From JBGPRB01 sp964422155 (lineage in GTDB: Bacteria; Chloroflexota; Dehalococcoidia; Dehalococcoidales; RBG-16-60-22): 27,872 nucleotides of DNA. This document shows, in pieces, positions 8,078-15,059 of the stretch; position 1 is the stretch's first letter, and the number at the start of each line of letters is the position of its first letter. Location of the stretch: positions 1 to 27,872 of the forward strand of contig CAYQZZ010000022.1 of the NCBI GenBank assembly GCA_964422155.1. Reading direction: 5' to 3'. A program made the position numbers and the translations under genes. The notes under the pieces were generated by a model. The model searched no databases, was not told where the DNA came from, and saw nothing but the letters and a program-made list of their open reading frames with translations.

Positions 8078-8671
8078 ATGAAGTTACGGAAAAGCAGTAC
8101 CCTTGCCGGGTTCAAACCACTACGTAATAACATCCTTCAAGGAAGGACCGGGAGCAAAGTTAAGCTCCGTGAGAAAAAGCTATCTGATGTCCGCAACGAC
8201 TATAGATGGCAATCCGACCTTGAGCTGGCCAGGCTTGATGCCGCCCCGGTGCTCATGATGTCCTTTTCCATTTACCTGCTGGACTATGCTACCACATTAC
8301 ATCATTCCACTTTTAACAGGTACCCCCTGGCCGTAGAAACCCTTGACGGCAAACATATCGGCAACTGCACCTGCTACGATATCGACGAAAAGAAGGGGGA
8401 AGCGCAGCTGGGTATCATGATTGGCGAACGCGATTACTGGGACAATGGCTACGGAGCCGATGCCGTCAATACCATGGTCGACCACGTTTTCCGGACAACC
8501 AGCCTCCACCGCCTTTACCTGAAGACGCTGGACTGGAACCAGCGGGCGCAAAAGTGCTTCACCAGGTGCGGGTTCACGCCCTGCGGCTATCTTAAACGCG
8601 ATGGTAATAACTTCGTACTCATGGAACTCAAACGCGAGCAGTGGGAGAAGCGGCGACAGGGTGAAATATAA
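8078..8671 (+). CDS. GNAT-family N-acetyltransferase (RimJ/RimL-like), 197 aa
   Basis: It transfers an acetyl group from acetyl-CoA to an amine; the substrate is unknown. The GNAT core begins near residue 28 (KVKLREKKLSD). Visible features are the central strands (GNCTCYDIDEKKGEAQLGIMIGERDYWDNGYG), the acetyl-CoA pyrophosphate loop region ending in NGYGADAV, and the C-terminal TTSLHRLYLKTLDWNQRAQKCFTRCGFTPCGYLKRDG, typical of the RimJ/RimL branch. No good ribosome site precedes the ATG, so the first ~25 residues are uncertain. Its end overlaps the start of mtnA by 11 bases, which suggests coupling. Confidence 0.85.
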   Translation: MKLRKSSTLAGFKPLRNNILQGRTGSKVKLREKKLSDVRNDYRWQSDLELARLDAAPVLMMSFSIYLLDYATTLHHSTFNRYPLAVETLDGKHIGNCTCYDIDEKKGEAQLGIMIGERDYWDNGYGADAVNTMVDHVFRTTSLHRLYLKTLDWNQRAQKCFTRCGFTPCGYLKRDGNNFVLMELKREQWEKRRQGEI

Positions 8672-9716
8672 TAAAACAGACTATCAGCCTATAGAATGGC
8701 TGGACGACCAGGTCAGGATAATCGACCAGACACGGCTTCCACGTGCGGAAGTCTACATTGAGCTGGACGACTACCGCAGCGTCGCATCTGCCATCATGGA
8801 ATTGAAAATAAGAGGCGCTCCAGCCATCGGTATAGCTGGAGCCTATGCCGTCGCCCTTGGTGCCCGTAAAATCGAATCTGCGAGCCGAGATGAGTTTCTA
8901 AAGAAGCTGCAGGGCGTTATCGATACCATCGCCGCCACCCGCCCCACCGCCCGCAACCTCTTCTTCGCCCTGGAACGCATGAAGAACGCGGCCGAATCGG
9001 TAAAAAGCACGGCGCATATCAGGAAAACACTCGTTGACGAAGCCTTGAAGATACACCAAGAGGAGGCGGATGCCACCCGGCAACTTAGCCTGTTCGGTTT
9101 AGAACTTATCAAAGACGGCTGGACCGTCCTGACCCACTGTAACACAGGACCGCTGGCAACGTCCGGCTACGGCACCGCCCTCGGGGTCATCATATTGGCA
9201 CACCAGCAGGGCAAGAAGATTAAAGTCATCGCCACCGAGACCCGCCCTCTCTTGCAGGGGGCGCGGCTGACCACCTGGGAGCTGAAAAAGGCCGGCATCC
9301 CGGTGACGTTGATTACCGACTCCATGGCAGGGTACTTTATGAGGATGGGGAAGGTCGACTGCATTATTACAGGCGCTGACCGCATCGCCGCCAACGGGGA
9401 TGCCGCCAATAAAATCGGCACGTATACGCTGGCGGTGCTGGCCAAGGAACACAACATCCCGTTCTATATCGCCGCCCCCACCTCCACCATCGACTCCTCA
9501 CTGAAAACCGGAGACGAGATTCCCATTGAAGAACGGGGACCCGACGAAGTGACCCATATCCAGGGCGTGCCCATCGCTCCGGAAGGCATTGCCGCCGCCA
9601 ACCCCGCCTTCGACGTCACCCCGCACAAATATATATCCGCTATCATTACGGAGAAGGGCATTATCAGAGAGCCGTATGGGAAAGGGATAAAGGGGATTAT
9701 AAAACCTATCACTTAA
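8661..9716 (+). CDS. mtnA: S-methyl-5-thioribose-1-phosphate isomerase MtnA, 351 aa
   Basis: It converts 5-methylthioribose-1-phosphate to 5-methylthioribulose-1-phosphate in methylthioadenosine salvage. The eIF2B-like family motifs are all present: KIRGAPAIGIAGAYA, LTHCNTGPLATSGYGTALGV, ATETRPLLQGARLTTWEL, TGADRIAANGDAANKIGT and the AAPTSTID segment. I chose GTG at 8661 rather than the in-frame upstream ATG at 8601. It has GGGAGAAG ten bases upstream, and it places the catalytic Cys and Asp at 160 and 240, the numbering known for the characterised Bacillus enzyme. It overlaps the GNAT gene by 11 bases. The downstream salvage enzymes MtnB, MtnC/W/X and MtnD are not in this window. Confidence 0.95.
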   Translation: MKYNKTDYQPIEWLDDQVRIIDQTRLPRAEVYIELDDYRSVASAIMELKIRGAPAIGIAGAYAVALGARKIESASRDEFLKKLQGVIDTIAATRPTARNLFFALERMKNAAESVKSTAHIRKTLVDEALKIHQEEADATRQLSLFGLELIKDGWTVLTHCNTGPLATSGYGTALGVIILAHQQGKKIKVIATETRPLLQGARLTTWELKKAGIPVTLITDSMAGYFMRMGKVDCIITGADRIAANGDAANKIGTYTLAVLAKEHNIPFYIAAPTSTIDSSLKTGDEIPIEERGPDEVTHIQGVPIAPEGIAAANPAFDVTPHKYISAIITEKGIIREPYGKGIKGIIKPIT

Positions 9717-9728
9717 AGGAGATGCATC

Positions 9729-10460
9729 ATGAACAACCAGACGCTGGAAGCCAGACTCAACTCTCTGGAGGCCGCCGTTAAGACTCTCAGGAAGCAGGTT
9801 AAAGACAGGGATAAACAGATTCAGACTCTCCAGGACATAGAAGACATCAAGAGATTACAGTGCGCCTACGGCTATTATCTGGAACACTGGATGAGCGATG
9901 AAATTATCGATTGTTTTTCCAATAGCCCCGAAGTCTCCGGCACCTTTGTCGAAGGCACCTATAACGGCCCGGAAGGCATCCATAAGTATTTCGGACCCGG
10001 GAGGGTGGTCCCTCCGGAGTTTCTCCATATGGTGATGCAGGTTTCGCCGGTGATAACGGTCGATAAGGACGGTAAAAGGGCTAAAGGGAGATGGTACGGG
10101 TACGGGACGATTCTCTCGCGTCCGACCACTCCCCTCGACCCGGCATATATGGCGGTCATCTATGAAATGGACTATATCAAGGAAGACGGCGTCTGGAAGA
10201 TTTTGAAGCTGCGGCTTCTCATGCATTATGCGTATACATCAGGGAGAAGTGCGCCCCCTCCGGCAGAAGCCCCTTCAAAAGATGCTCCCGCCCGGCGTAT
10301 GAAGCTTAACCCGGATGTCTGGGCGGAGTACGACACGGAGTATCCCTCCGGCTATATCTACCCCTTTCACTTTAAACACCCCGTTACCGGCAAGCCGACT
10401 TCCGAGGCTAAACGCAACGCCACCCTGAAGCTCAAGCCCAACAAATACAAGAACCGGTAA
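9729..10460 (+). CDS. SnoaL-like / NTF2-fold protein with N-terminal coiled coil, 243 aa
   Basis: Residues 1-35 form a heptad-rich coiled coil (LEARLNSLEAAVKTLRKQVKDRDKQ). They are followed by a SnoaL_4-type NTF2-like domain (about 36-170) starting IEDIKRLQCAYGYYLE and including the ...GPEGIHKYFGPGR... region and the VIYEMDYIKEDGVWKILKLR strand pair. The C-terminal 70 residues are Pro-, Lys- and Tyr-rich and less conserved. Proteins of this kind are common near catabolic genes in Dehalococcoidia and Proteobacteria, but their function is unknown; members can be hydratases, isomerases or ligand binders. It begins 12 bp after mtnA with an AAAGGAGA ribosome site, so it is probably cotranscribed. 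Confidence 0.8.
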   Translation: MNNQTLEARLNSLEAAVKTLRKQVKDRDKQIQTLQDIEDIKRLQCAYGYYLEHWMSDEIIDCFSNSPEVSGTFVEGTYNGPEGIHKYFGPGRVVPPEFLHMVMQVSPVITVDKDGKRAKGRWYGYGTILSRPTTPLDPAYMAVIYEMDYIKEDGVWKILKLRLLMHYAYTSGRSAPPPAEAPSKDAPARRMKLNPDVWAEYDTEYPSGYIYPFHFKHPVTGKPTSEAKRNATLKLKPNKYKNR

Positions 10461-10555
10461 AAAAATTTTCAGGGAAACGATTCGTGCGTGGGTAGCTTTG
10501 TGATTCGTCTTTATAGTTATGTTAAGTAAATGGCGTTAAAAGGAAGATTTTTGTA

Positions 10556-10770
10556 CCTCACCCCGTTCGCTGCGCTCAGGGCAAGCCCCTGACCCCCTCC
10601 TTTTATAATTGAACCTATCCACATTCGCTATGCTCAGTGCAAGCCCCTGTGTCCCCCTTCCCTTGGGGATTTATGTAGGGAAGGGGGTCCGCCCGAGGCG
10701 GATTGAGAGGGGGCTGGCGCCCCCGTTCGGTACGCTCAGGGTAAACCCTCTCGCTGCGCACTCCCCTTTA
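10556..10770. repeat. Composite palindromic repeat cluster (CGTTCGCTACGCTCAGGG family)
   Basis: The gap 10461-10783 holds no gene. It contains three diverged copies of a module reading roughly CCGTTCGCTACGCTCAGGGC, at 10563-10582, 10622-10641 and 10723-10742. They share it with the repeat at 54-178. The copies alternate with hairpins: CCCCCTTCCCT/AGGGAAGGGGG (10653-10687) and CCGCC/GGCGG (about 10689-10701). The block ends just upstream of the first copy of the duplicated promoter. Confidence 0.75.
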
Positions 10771-10783
10771 AGGTAAAAAACCG

Positions 10784-10828
10784 CGGGCTTGCGTACCTTA
10801 CGAAGCTATCTTATACTTTAGATACGTT
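10784..10828. repeat. Left copy of 45-bp promoter repeat flanking AT-rich island
   Basis: The 45 bases here align without gaps to 11983-12027 with 36 identities. The last 19 bases (CTTATACTTTAGATACGTT) are identical. Differences fall mostly in the spacer between the -35 and -10 boxes. The pair brackets an AT-rich block of about 1.15 kb. Confidence 0.85.
10789..10817 (+). promoter_or_regulatory. Predicted promoter of the AT-rich island
   Basis: TTGCGT (10789-10794), 17-bp spacer, TATACT (10812-10817). Its initially transcribed region is the same as in the mtnP promoter. The expected start is near 10824, leaving an ~80 nt leader before the DUF3267 gene. Confidence 0.65.
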
Positions 10829-10903
10829 TGGAGCCTAATAAGTGTCCAAATTGTTTCTCTAAATAACGGAACAAGAAGAAGTAGAGGAGGAGTTAAATAG
10901 TAA

Positions 10904-11467
10904 ATGCTCCAGAATAAATATACAGAAATTGTTCGTTTTAACAATACCGATGCTAACACTAAAAAGACTACTGTTTTTTTAGAAGTCGTTTTGGCTGTAG
11001 TTGTTTTAATAATAATATTCATCATAGTAAATCTCAAAAAGTCTATAATATCAAGTCAAATAAGTAATTTGACTACTTTTGTGCTTTACTTAGGTATTTT
11101 ATTCATTACCTGTTTGTTATTTCATGAAATTGTACACTTTTTTCCTTTATGGTTGTTCAGTAAAAAAAGACCTCAGTTCGGTTTCTTTTATGTAATACTC
11201 CGTCCAAATGCATACATATCAAAAAACAAAGCGCTATTATGCTATTTATTGCCTTTTCTCGTTATAACATTATTATTTTTTTGTTTATCGTTTTTTTTAA
11301 ATCAAATATTACAGGTCGCATTGATAGTAATGGTTCTCGTACATATTCCAATGTGTAGTCACGACTTTCTCTTTTCATTTCGGTTGTATAAATGTCAAGG
11401 AGCTAATATATCATTAGCTCATGAGAAACCTAAGAAAGGGATTGATACAATATTCTTTTCTATTTAG
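10904..11467 (+). CDS. DUF3267-like membrane zincin protein, 187 aa
   Basis: An integral membrane protein with three to five predicted hydrophobic segments (about 26-44, 58-75, 106-125, 128-148). The motif FHEIVHFF gives HExxH at the end of the second segment. A later PMCSHDFLFSFRLYKC segment carries a possible third metal ligand (Asp), as in the DUF3267 family of putative membrane zinc metallopeptidases. No substrate is known. The gene is strikingly AT-rich compared with its GC-rich neighbours, with many AAA, TTT and ATA codons. It sits between two copies of the mtnP promoter, all of which suggests acquisition by transfer. The ATG follows GAGGAG at an 11-base spacing. Activity is unproven; it could be an inactive relative. 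Confidence 0.7.
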   Translation: MLQNKYTEIVRFNNTDANTKKTTVFLEVVLAVVVLIIIFIIVNLKKSIISSQISNLTTFVLYLGILFITCLLFHEIVHFFPLWLFSKKRPQFGFFYVILRPNAYISKNKALLCYLLPFLVITLLFFCLSFFLNQILQVALIVMVLVHIPMCSHDFLFSFRLYKCQGANISLAHEKPKKGIDTIFFSI

Positions 11468-11598
11468 AAAAAATCCCTAAATATACATGATAGTTAATAG
11501 TTATAAAGGCTGTGATTTACTGCCGAGTTAGCACAGACAACCAGTAAAAAGTATGAAAACCACCTTACAGAACAAAAAGAAGTGGAAAGGGGTGAAGT

Positions 11599-11841
11599 AT
11601 GACTAATGACCCAGTAGCAGTCCGAGCTCTAAAACATCCATCTAATTGGATGTTATGGTGTCCGGAGTGTAATGAAAGGATTACTCTACAAAAGTTAATT
11701 GAAGCTAATCCAAAACAACAGATATCAGCAATTGATCTTCGTAGTTTCTCTTGCCCTCATAACCCTCTTATTCTAATGGTTTTAAGACCAACCAAATTCA
11801 ATATAAAGGATGCCTTATTTCTATTTCGTCACTCGTTTTAA
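11599..11841 (+). CDS. Small hypothetical protein with CPEC motif, 80 aa
   Basis: A short AT-rich ORF with a convincing ribosome site (AAAGGGGTGA upstream of the ATG). Residues 20-24 read WCPEC, and SCPHNP lies at about 51-56. These two Cys-containing knuckles could bind one metal ion as a degenerate zinc ribbon. I do not recognise a family. It is the second gene of the AT-rich island. It lies 131 bp after the DUF3267 gene and is followed by a strong terminator, so the two may form one transcription unit. Confidence 0.5.
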   Translation: MTNDPVAVRALKHPSNWMLWCPECNERITLQKLIEANPKQQISAIDLRSFSCPHNPLILMVLRPTKFNIKDALFLFRHSF

Positions 11842-11947
11842 GCAGTTTAATTGAAGAGCAGATTATATTCAAATCTTCAACAAGAGTTTGAAAATGAATA
11901 CCGCCATCTGTTACTGAGTCAGCACGGACGAACATTAGAAAGAAAAA

Positions 11948-11977
11948 GGGGAGCAGTGATGCTCCCCTTCCATTTTT
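11948..11977 (+). terminator. Rho-independent terminator ending the AT-rich island
   Basis: A perfect 8-bp stem GGGGAGCA/TGCTCCCC with loop GTGA (11948-11967) is followed by TTCCATTTTT. It lies 106 bp after the small CPEC gene and just before the mtnP promoter, so it insulates mtnP from the island. Confidence 0.88.
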
Positions 11978-11982
11978 CGACA

Positions 11983-12027
11983 CGGGCTTGCTTGTCTTAT
12001 AATTCTCACTTATACTTTAGATACGTT
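11983..12027. repeat. Right copy of 45-bp promoter repeat (mtnP promoter)
   Basis: Right-hand member of the imperfect direct repeat described at 10784-10828: 36 of 45 positions identical, with a perfect 19-base core covering the -10 box and the transcription start. Confidence 0.85.
11988..12016 (+). promoter_or_regulatory. Predicted promoter of mtnP
   Basis: TTGCTT (11988-11993), 17-bp spacer, TATACT (12011-12016). The expected start is near 12023, giving a leader of only about 22 nt that carries AAAGGAGG (12031-12038) before the ATG. Confidence 0.7.
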
Positions 12028-12044
12028 ATTAAAGGAGGCCCTCC

Positions 12045-12914
12045 ATGCCCACAGCTAGAATCGGCATCATCGGCGGAACGGGGCTGTATAATATCGAGGG
12101 ACTTACGGACGTTAAAGAGGTCAGTCCAGATACCCCCTTCGGCAAGCCTTCCGATACAATCGTGGTGGGGAAACTGGGCGGAGTGGGCATAGCCTTTTTG
12201 CCGCGGCATGGCAGGGGTCACACTATCTCCCCTACCGAGGTGCCATCCCGCGCCAACATCTACGCCCTGAAAGCGCTTGGCGTGGAGTTTATCATTTCGT
12301 CCAACTCCTGCGGCAGCTTTAAAGAGGAGCTTAAGCCCGGCCACCTGCTCGTGCCCGACCAGGTTATCGACCGCACCCGGCAGCGCATCAGCACCTTCTT
12401 CGGCGAAGGCATCGTCGCCCATATCCAGTTCGCCGACCCCTTCTGCCCCGTCCTCAGCCAGATTGTCTACCAGTCGGCCCGTGAAGCCGGCGCCACCGTC
12501 CACAAGGGAGGCACCTTCGTCGCCATGGAAGGCCCTGCCTTCTCCACCCGCGCCGAGTCCCGCCTCTATAAAGGCTGGGGGGCCGATGTCCTCGGCATGA
12601 CGGTGCTTCCGGAAGCCAAGCTGGCGCGCGAGGCGGAAATCTGCTACGCATCCATCGCCTGCATTACCGACTACGATAGCTGGCACGAGACCAACGAGAC
12701 GGTCACTGTCGAGGCTATTTTAACGACCATGCACAACAACATCGATTTTGCCAAGAAGACCATCAAGCTGGCGGCGGGCAGGCTCCCCAAAAAACGCGAT
12801 TGCGCCTGTGCCTCGGCACTGGAGCCGGCTCTCGTGACCGACCTTTCACGGGTATCCGCCACGACGAAGAAAAAGCTTGATTTGCTCATCGGGAAATATA
12901 TAAAGAAGGCGTGA
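12045..12914 (+). CDS. mtnP: S-methyl-5'-thioadenosine phosphorylase MtnP, 289 aa
   Basis: It phosphorolyses methylthioadenosine to adenine and methylthioribose-1-phosphate, the substrate of MtnA. Purine nucleoside phosphorylase family motifs are GIIGGTGLYNIEG at the N-terminus, LPRHGRGH (phosphate site), MEGPAFSTRAES, GMTVLPEAKLAREA and ITDYDSWH. The motif NSCGSF replaces the NACGS(L/M) more usual in the family. Length matches the family. Ribosome site AAAGGAGG with a 6-base spacing. The MetE-like gene starts 4 bp after its stop. The closeness of mtnP and mtnA (about 2.3 kb apart, interrupted by the AT-rich island) suggests they once formed one cluster. Confidence 0.95.
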   Translation: MPTARIGIIGGTGLYNIEGLTDVKEVSPDTPFGKPSDTIVVGKLGGVGIAFLPRHGRGHTISPTEVPSRANIYALKALGVEFIISSNSCGSFKEELKPGHLLVPDQVIDRTRQRISTFFGEGIVAHIQFADPFCPVLSQIVYQSAREAGATVHKGGTFVAMEGPAFSTRAESRLYKGWGADVLGMTVLPEAKLAREAEICYASIACITDYDSWHETNETVTVEAILTTMHNNIDFAKKTIKLAAGRLPKKRDCACASALEPALVTDLSRVSATTKKKLDLLIGKYIKKA

Positions 12915-12918
12915 TGTT

Positions 12919-13953
12919 ATGTCAAATACTGAATTCAACTGTCTGCCCACCATCATCGGCAGCATGCCCCACACCGACCCCCTCAAGGCGTGTGCGCTGA
13001 TAGCCCGTTTTCTCAAGGACATCCCCGCCTGGCCGCAGCTCCCCAAACGGTCTTTTCTGGAGAATATGTACGTCCAGTACAGCGAGGGCTTCCCAGACAT
13101 AGTCGTCGAGGGTAACCGCATCTATATTGATACAGCGAAAGATTATACAAAACCTCTGGAAGAGCTTTATGCCGCCTATCTCGAAAACAAGATAGACAGA
13201 TTCCCCATCAGCCGCGAATTCGCGGCGGGACTGTACGCTTTCCTGGAACAGCCCAAGCTATCACCAAAGGCGGTCAAAGGGCATGTCACCGGGCCGCTTT
13301 CCTGGGGACTGACTGTCGCTGACGAAAATAAAAGGGCGGTACTCTACCACGAAGTCCTCGGCGACGCCGTCCCCAAGCTGCTCAAGCTCAAGGCTAAATG
13401 GCAGGAAAAAGAGCTTAAAAAAATATCGAAAAATACCATCACCTTCGTCGACGAGCCGTACATGGCCTCTTACGGTTCATCGGTGGCCGCTGGCGCTTTC
13501 TCCAAACCGGAAAAGATTGCCGAAATGATTGACGAGGTCTTCGATGGCATCAGCGGCCTGAAAGGTCTCCATTGCTGCGGCAATACCGACTGGTCGGTGC
13601 TGCTGAAAACGAAGCTCGATATCCTGAACTTCGACGCTTACAACTACGCGCCGTCGGTCAGCCTCTACCCCGACGAAATTAAGAAGTTCCTGGCGCGGGG
13701 CGGGGCTATAGCGTGGGGTATTGTCCCTAACAGCGTAGAACCGATAAATAAAGAGTCGGTAGCCAGCCTGAAAGACCGCCTGGAGGAGGCGATAGCCCCC
13801 TTCACCCGGAACGGGATGCGCTTTAAAGACATCGTCAAGCAGAGCCTGCTCACGCCCAGCTGCACCCTGATGCCTCTCGGCGAGGAAGGCGCCGAAAAAG
13901 CGCTGGAACTGCTCACCGGGCTATCCGCAGAGATGAGAAAAAGGTATAAATAA
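12919..13953 (+). CDS. Short MetE-like (UROD/MetE superfamily) methyltransferase, 344 aa
   Basis: A cobalamin-independent methionine synthase C-terminal-domain homologue without the N-terminal half of classical MetE. Candidate zinc ligands are His218 and Cys220 (LHCCGNTDW, giving HxC) and Cys315 (LTPSCTLMPL). The MetE zinc Glu appears to be Asp239 (LNFDAYNY). The N-terminal LPTIIGSMPHTDP and central GHVTGPLSWGL and FVDEPYMASYGS are typical of this superfamily. Short 'core' MetE proteins of this kind, including one from Dehalococcoides, are reported to make methionine from a methyl-corrinoid rather than methyl-folate. By inference this protein could do the same, but a methylcobamide:thiol transferase of other specificity is possible. 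It follows mtnP by 4 bp and is almost certainly cotranscribed, which supports a sulfur-methyl role. Confidence 0.82.
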   Translation: MSNTEFNCLPTIIGSMPHTDPLKACALIARFLKDIPAWPQLPKRSFLENMYVQYSEGFPDIVVEGNRIYIDTAKDYTKPLEELYAAYLENKIDRFPISREFAAGLYAFLEQPKLSPKAVKGHVTGPLSWGLTVADENKRAVLYHEVLGDAVPKLLKLKAKWQEKELKKISKNTITFVDEPYMASYGSSVAAGAFSKPEKIAEMIDEVFDGISGLKGLHCCGNTDWSVLLKTKLDILNFDAYNYAPSVSLYPDEIKKFLARGGAIAWGIVPNSVEPINKESVASLKDRLEEAIAPFTRNGMRFKDIVKQSLLTPSCTLMPLGEEGAEKALELLTGLSAEMRKRYK

Positions 13954-13959
13954 CGTGGT

Positions 13960-14050
13960 AAAAGAACCAAGTTACAAGAAACAATAACCAAACAAATTTC
14001 AAAGCTCAAATGTCAAAAGTCAAAGCCATAGCTCAAAAGAAAAAACAGGG
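13960..14050. repeat. A-rich intergenic stretch related to the 15060-15185 repeat
   Basis: A stretch rich in CAAA/TCAAA words (ACCAAACAAATTTCAAAGCT and similar) resembles one arm of the palindromic AT-rich repeat near 15060-15185. It has no matching second arm here, so it may be a half copy. No gene or clear terminator. Confidence 0.35.
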
Positions 14051-14061
14051 TTTGAATAAAT

Positions 14062-14274
14062 ATGGAATGTAATATTAATGCTAACAAAGACAGATGCAAC
14101 TGCACCTACGAGCCCTGCCCCCGCAAAGGCAAATGCTGCGAATGTATTGCCTACCACCTGGCAAGCGATGAATTGCCAGCCTGTGCTTTCCCGGCGGATT
14201 TAGAGCGCACCTATGACCGCTCCTTTAACCGCTTTTTGGAGGTAGTAAAGGGGAGGGGTGGCAAGAAACCCTGA
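14062..14274 (+). CDS. DUF6485-family cysteine-rich small protein, 70 aa
   Basis: A small protein with a dense cysteine cluster: CNCTYEPCPRKGKCCECIAYH (residues about 12-32), then LPACAFP and ERTYDRSFNRFLE. This pattern matches the DUF6485 family, whose function is unknown. The five to seven Cys residues and a His could bind zinc or an iron-sulfur cluster. No strong ribosome site precedes the ATG (only AGGG about 13 bases upstream). It is followed closely by a tiny basic ORF and the THEP1-type NTPase gene on the same strand. Confidence 0.8.
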   Translation: MECNINANKDRCNCTYEPCPRKGKCCECIAYHLASDELPACAFPADLERTYDRSFNRFLEVVKGRGGKKP

Positions 14275-14291
14275 TTTAAGCTATATTATTA

Positions 14292-14390
14292 ATGATGAAT
14301 AAATCTAAGCGAAACGCCTGGCACAAGCACCTGAAAGCGGCGAAAAAGCACAAGGAACAGAGAAAAGCACTGGTGAAAACTGCAAAATAG
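14292..14390 (+). CDS. Very small basic protein, 32 aa (possible)
   Basis: ATG ATG at 14292/14295 opens a 32-codon frame rich in Lys, His and Arg (begins MMNKSKRNAWHKHLKAAKKH). About half the residues are basic, as in ribosome- or RNA-binding micro-proteins. It lies 17 bp after the DUF6485 stop on the same strand. No clear ribosome site is seen, so it would depend on coupling to the upstream gene. I do not recognise a family with certainty. Confidence 0.45.
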   Translation: MMNKSKRNAWHKHLKAAKKHKEQRKALVKTAK

Positions 14391-14468
14391 AGCGTTTTAT
14401 CCGTTTCTTTCGGAAAAATGCAGGTGAGTGGCAACGCCTGCGGTAGTAATTTTTAGTTGTTAGCGCCT

Positions 14469-15002
14469 ATGAAGCCAGTTTACCTGCTCACCGGCCAACC
14501 GGGAACGGGCAAGACCAGCCTTATCAAGCAGGTTGTAGCCGGGTTTCCCGCAAAAGCCGGCGGGTTCTATACCGAGGAGATACGACGCCAGGGAACAAGG
14601 CTCGGCTTTAAGCTGGTTACCCTCAAAGGCCAGGAGGCTATTCTGGCTCATATCGATTTCAACAAACGGTTCCGCGTCGGCAAATACGGGGTCGATATTT
14701 CCGTCATGGATAAGGTTGGCGTCCCGGCCCTGCGCGAAGCCGCCGAACAATGTGACCTCATTATCATTGATGAAATAGGTAAAATGGAGCTGTTCTCATC
14801 AGCTTTCCGGGAGGCCGTCTCTGAGATAATCGGGAGTGGTAAAAGGGTGCTGGGAACGATTATGCTTCAAGCGAATCCGTTCGCGGATGCCATCAAGCGC
14901 CAGCCCCGGGTGAATGTGATAAACGTAACCAGGGCCAGCTACAACCTGATTCTCGAGGAACTGAGAAGCTGGCTGAAATCGACACCTAACTACAAGACAT
15001 AA
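14469..15002 (+). CDS. THEP1-type nucleoside-triphosphatase, 177 aa
   Basis: A P-loop NTPase of the NTPase_1/THEP1 family, found across archaea, thermophilic bacteria and eukaryotes. It hydrolyses NTPs in vitro; its cellular role is unclear. Walker A is GQPGTGKT (9-16), Walker B is LIIIDEIGKMEL (about 98-108), and the family segment GGFYTEEIRRQGTRLGFKL follows the P-loop. The frame also allows a TTG start at 14457; ATG 14469 gives the standard N-terminus, though neither has a clear ribosome site. It lies in a same-strand group of small and nucleotide-binding genes. Confidence 0.88.
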   Translation: MKPVYLLTGQPGTGKTSLIKQVVAGFPAKAGGFYTEEIRRQGTRLGFKLVTLKGQEAILAHIDFNKRFRVGKYGVDISVMDKVGVPALREAAEQCDLIIIDEIGKMELFSSAFREAVSEIIGSGKRVLGTIMLQANPFADAIKRQPRVNVINVTRASYNLILEELRSWLKSTPNYKT

Positions 15003-15059
15003 TTTTCGTTATATAATGAGTGTGATGCGATTAAGACGTGCGTAAAGGAGAGAGGTAAA

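Noticed and set aside
8601..8660. Upstream ATG start for mtnA
   Set aside because: It would add 20 non-conserved residues overlapping the GNAT gene; the GTG at 8661 restores the family's catalytic residue numbering and has a ribosome site.
11511..11560. Integron attC-like site (GTTAGCAC...GACAAC)
   Set aside because: The core does not fit the GTTRRRY/RYYYAAC consensus, no integrase was seen, and the paired inner sites are missing.
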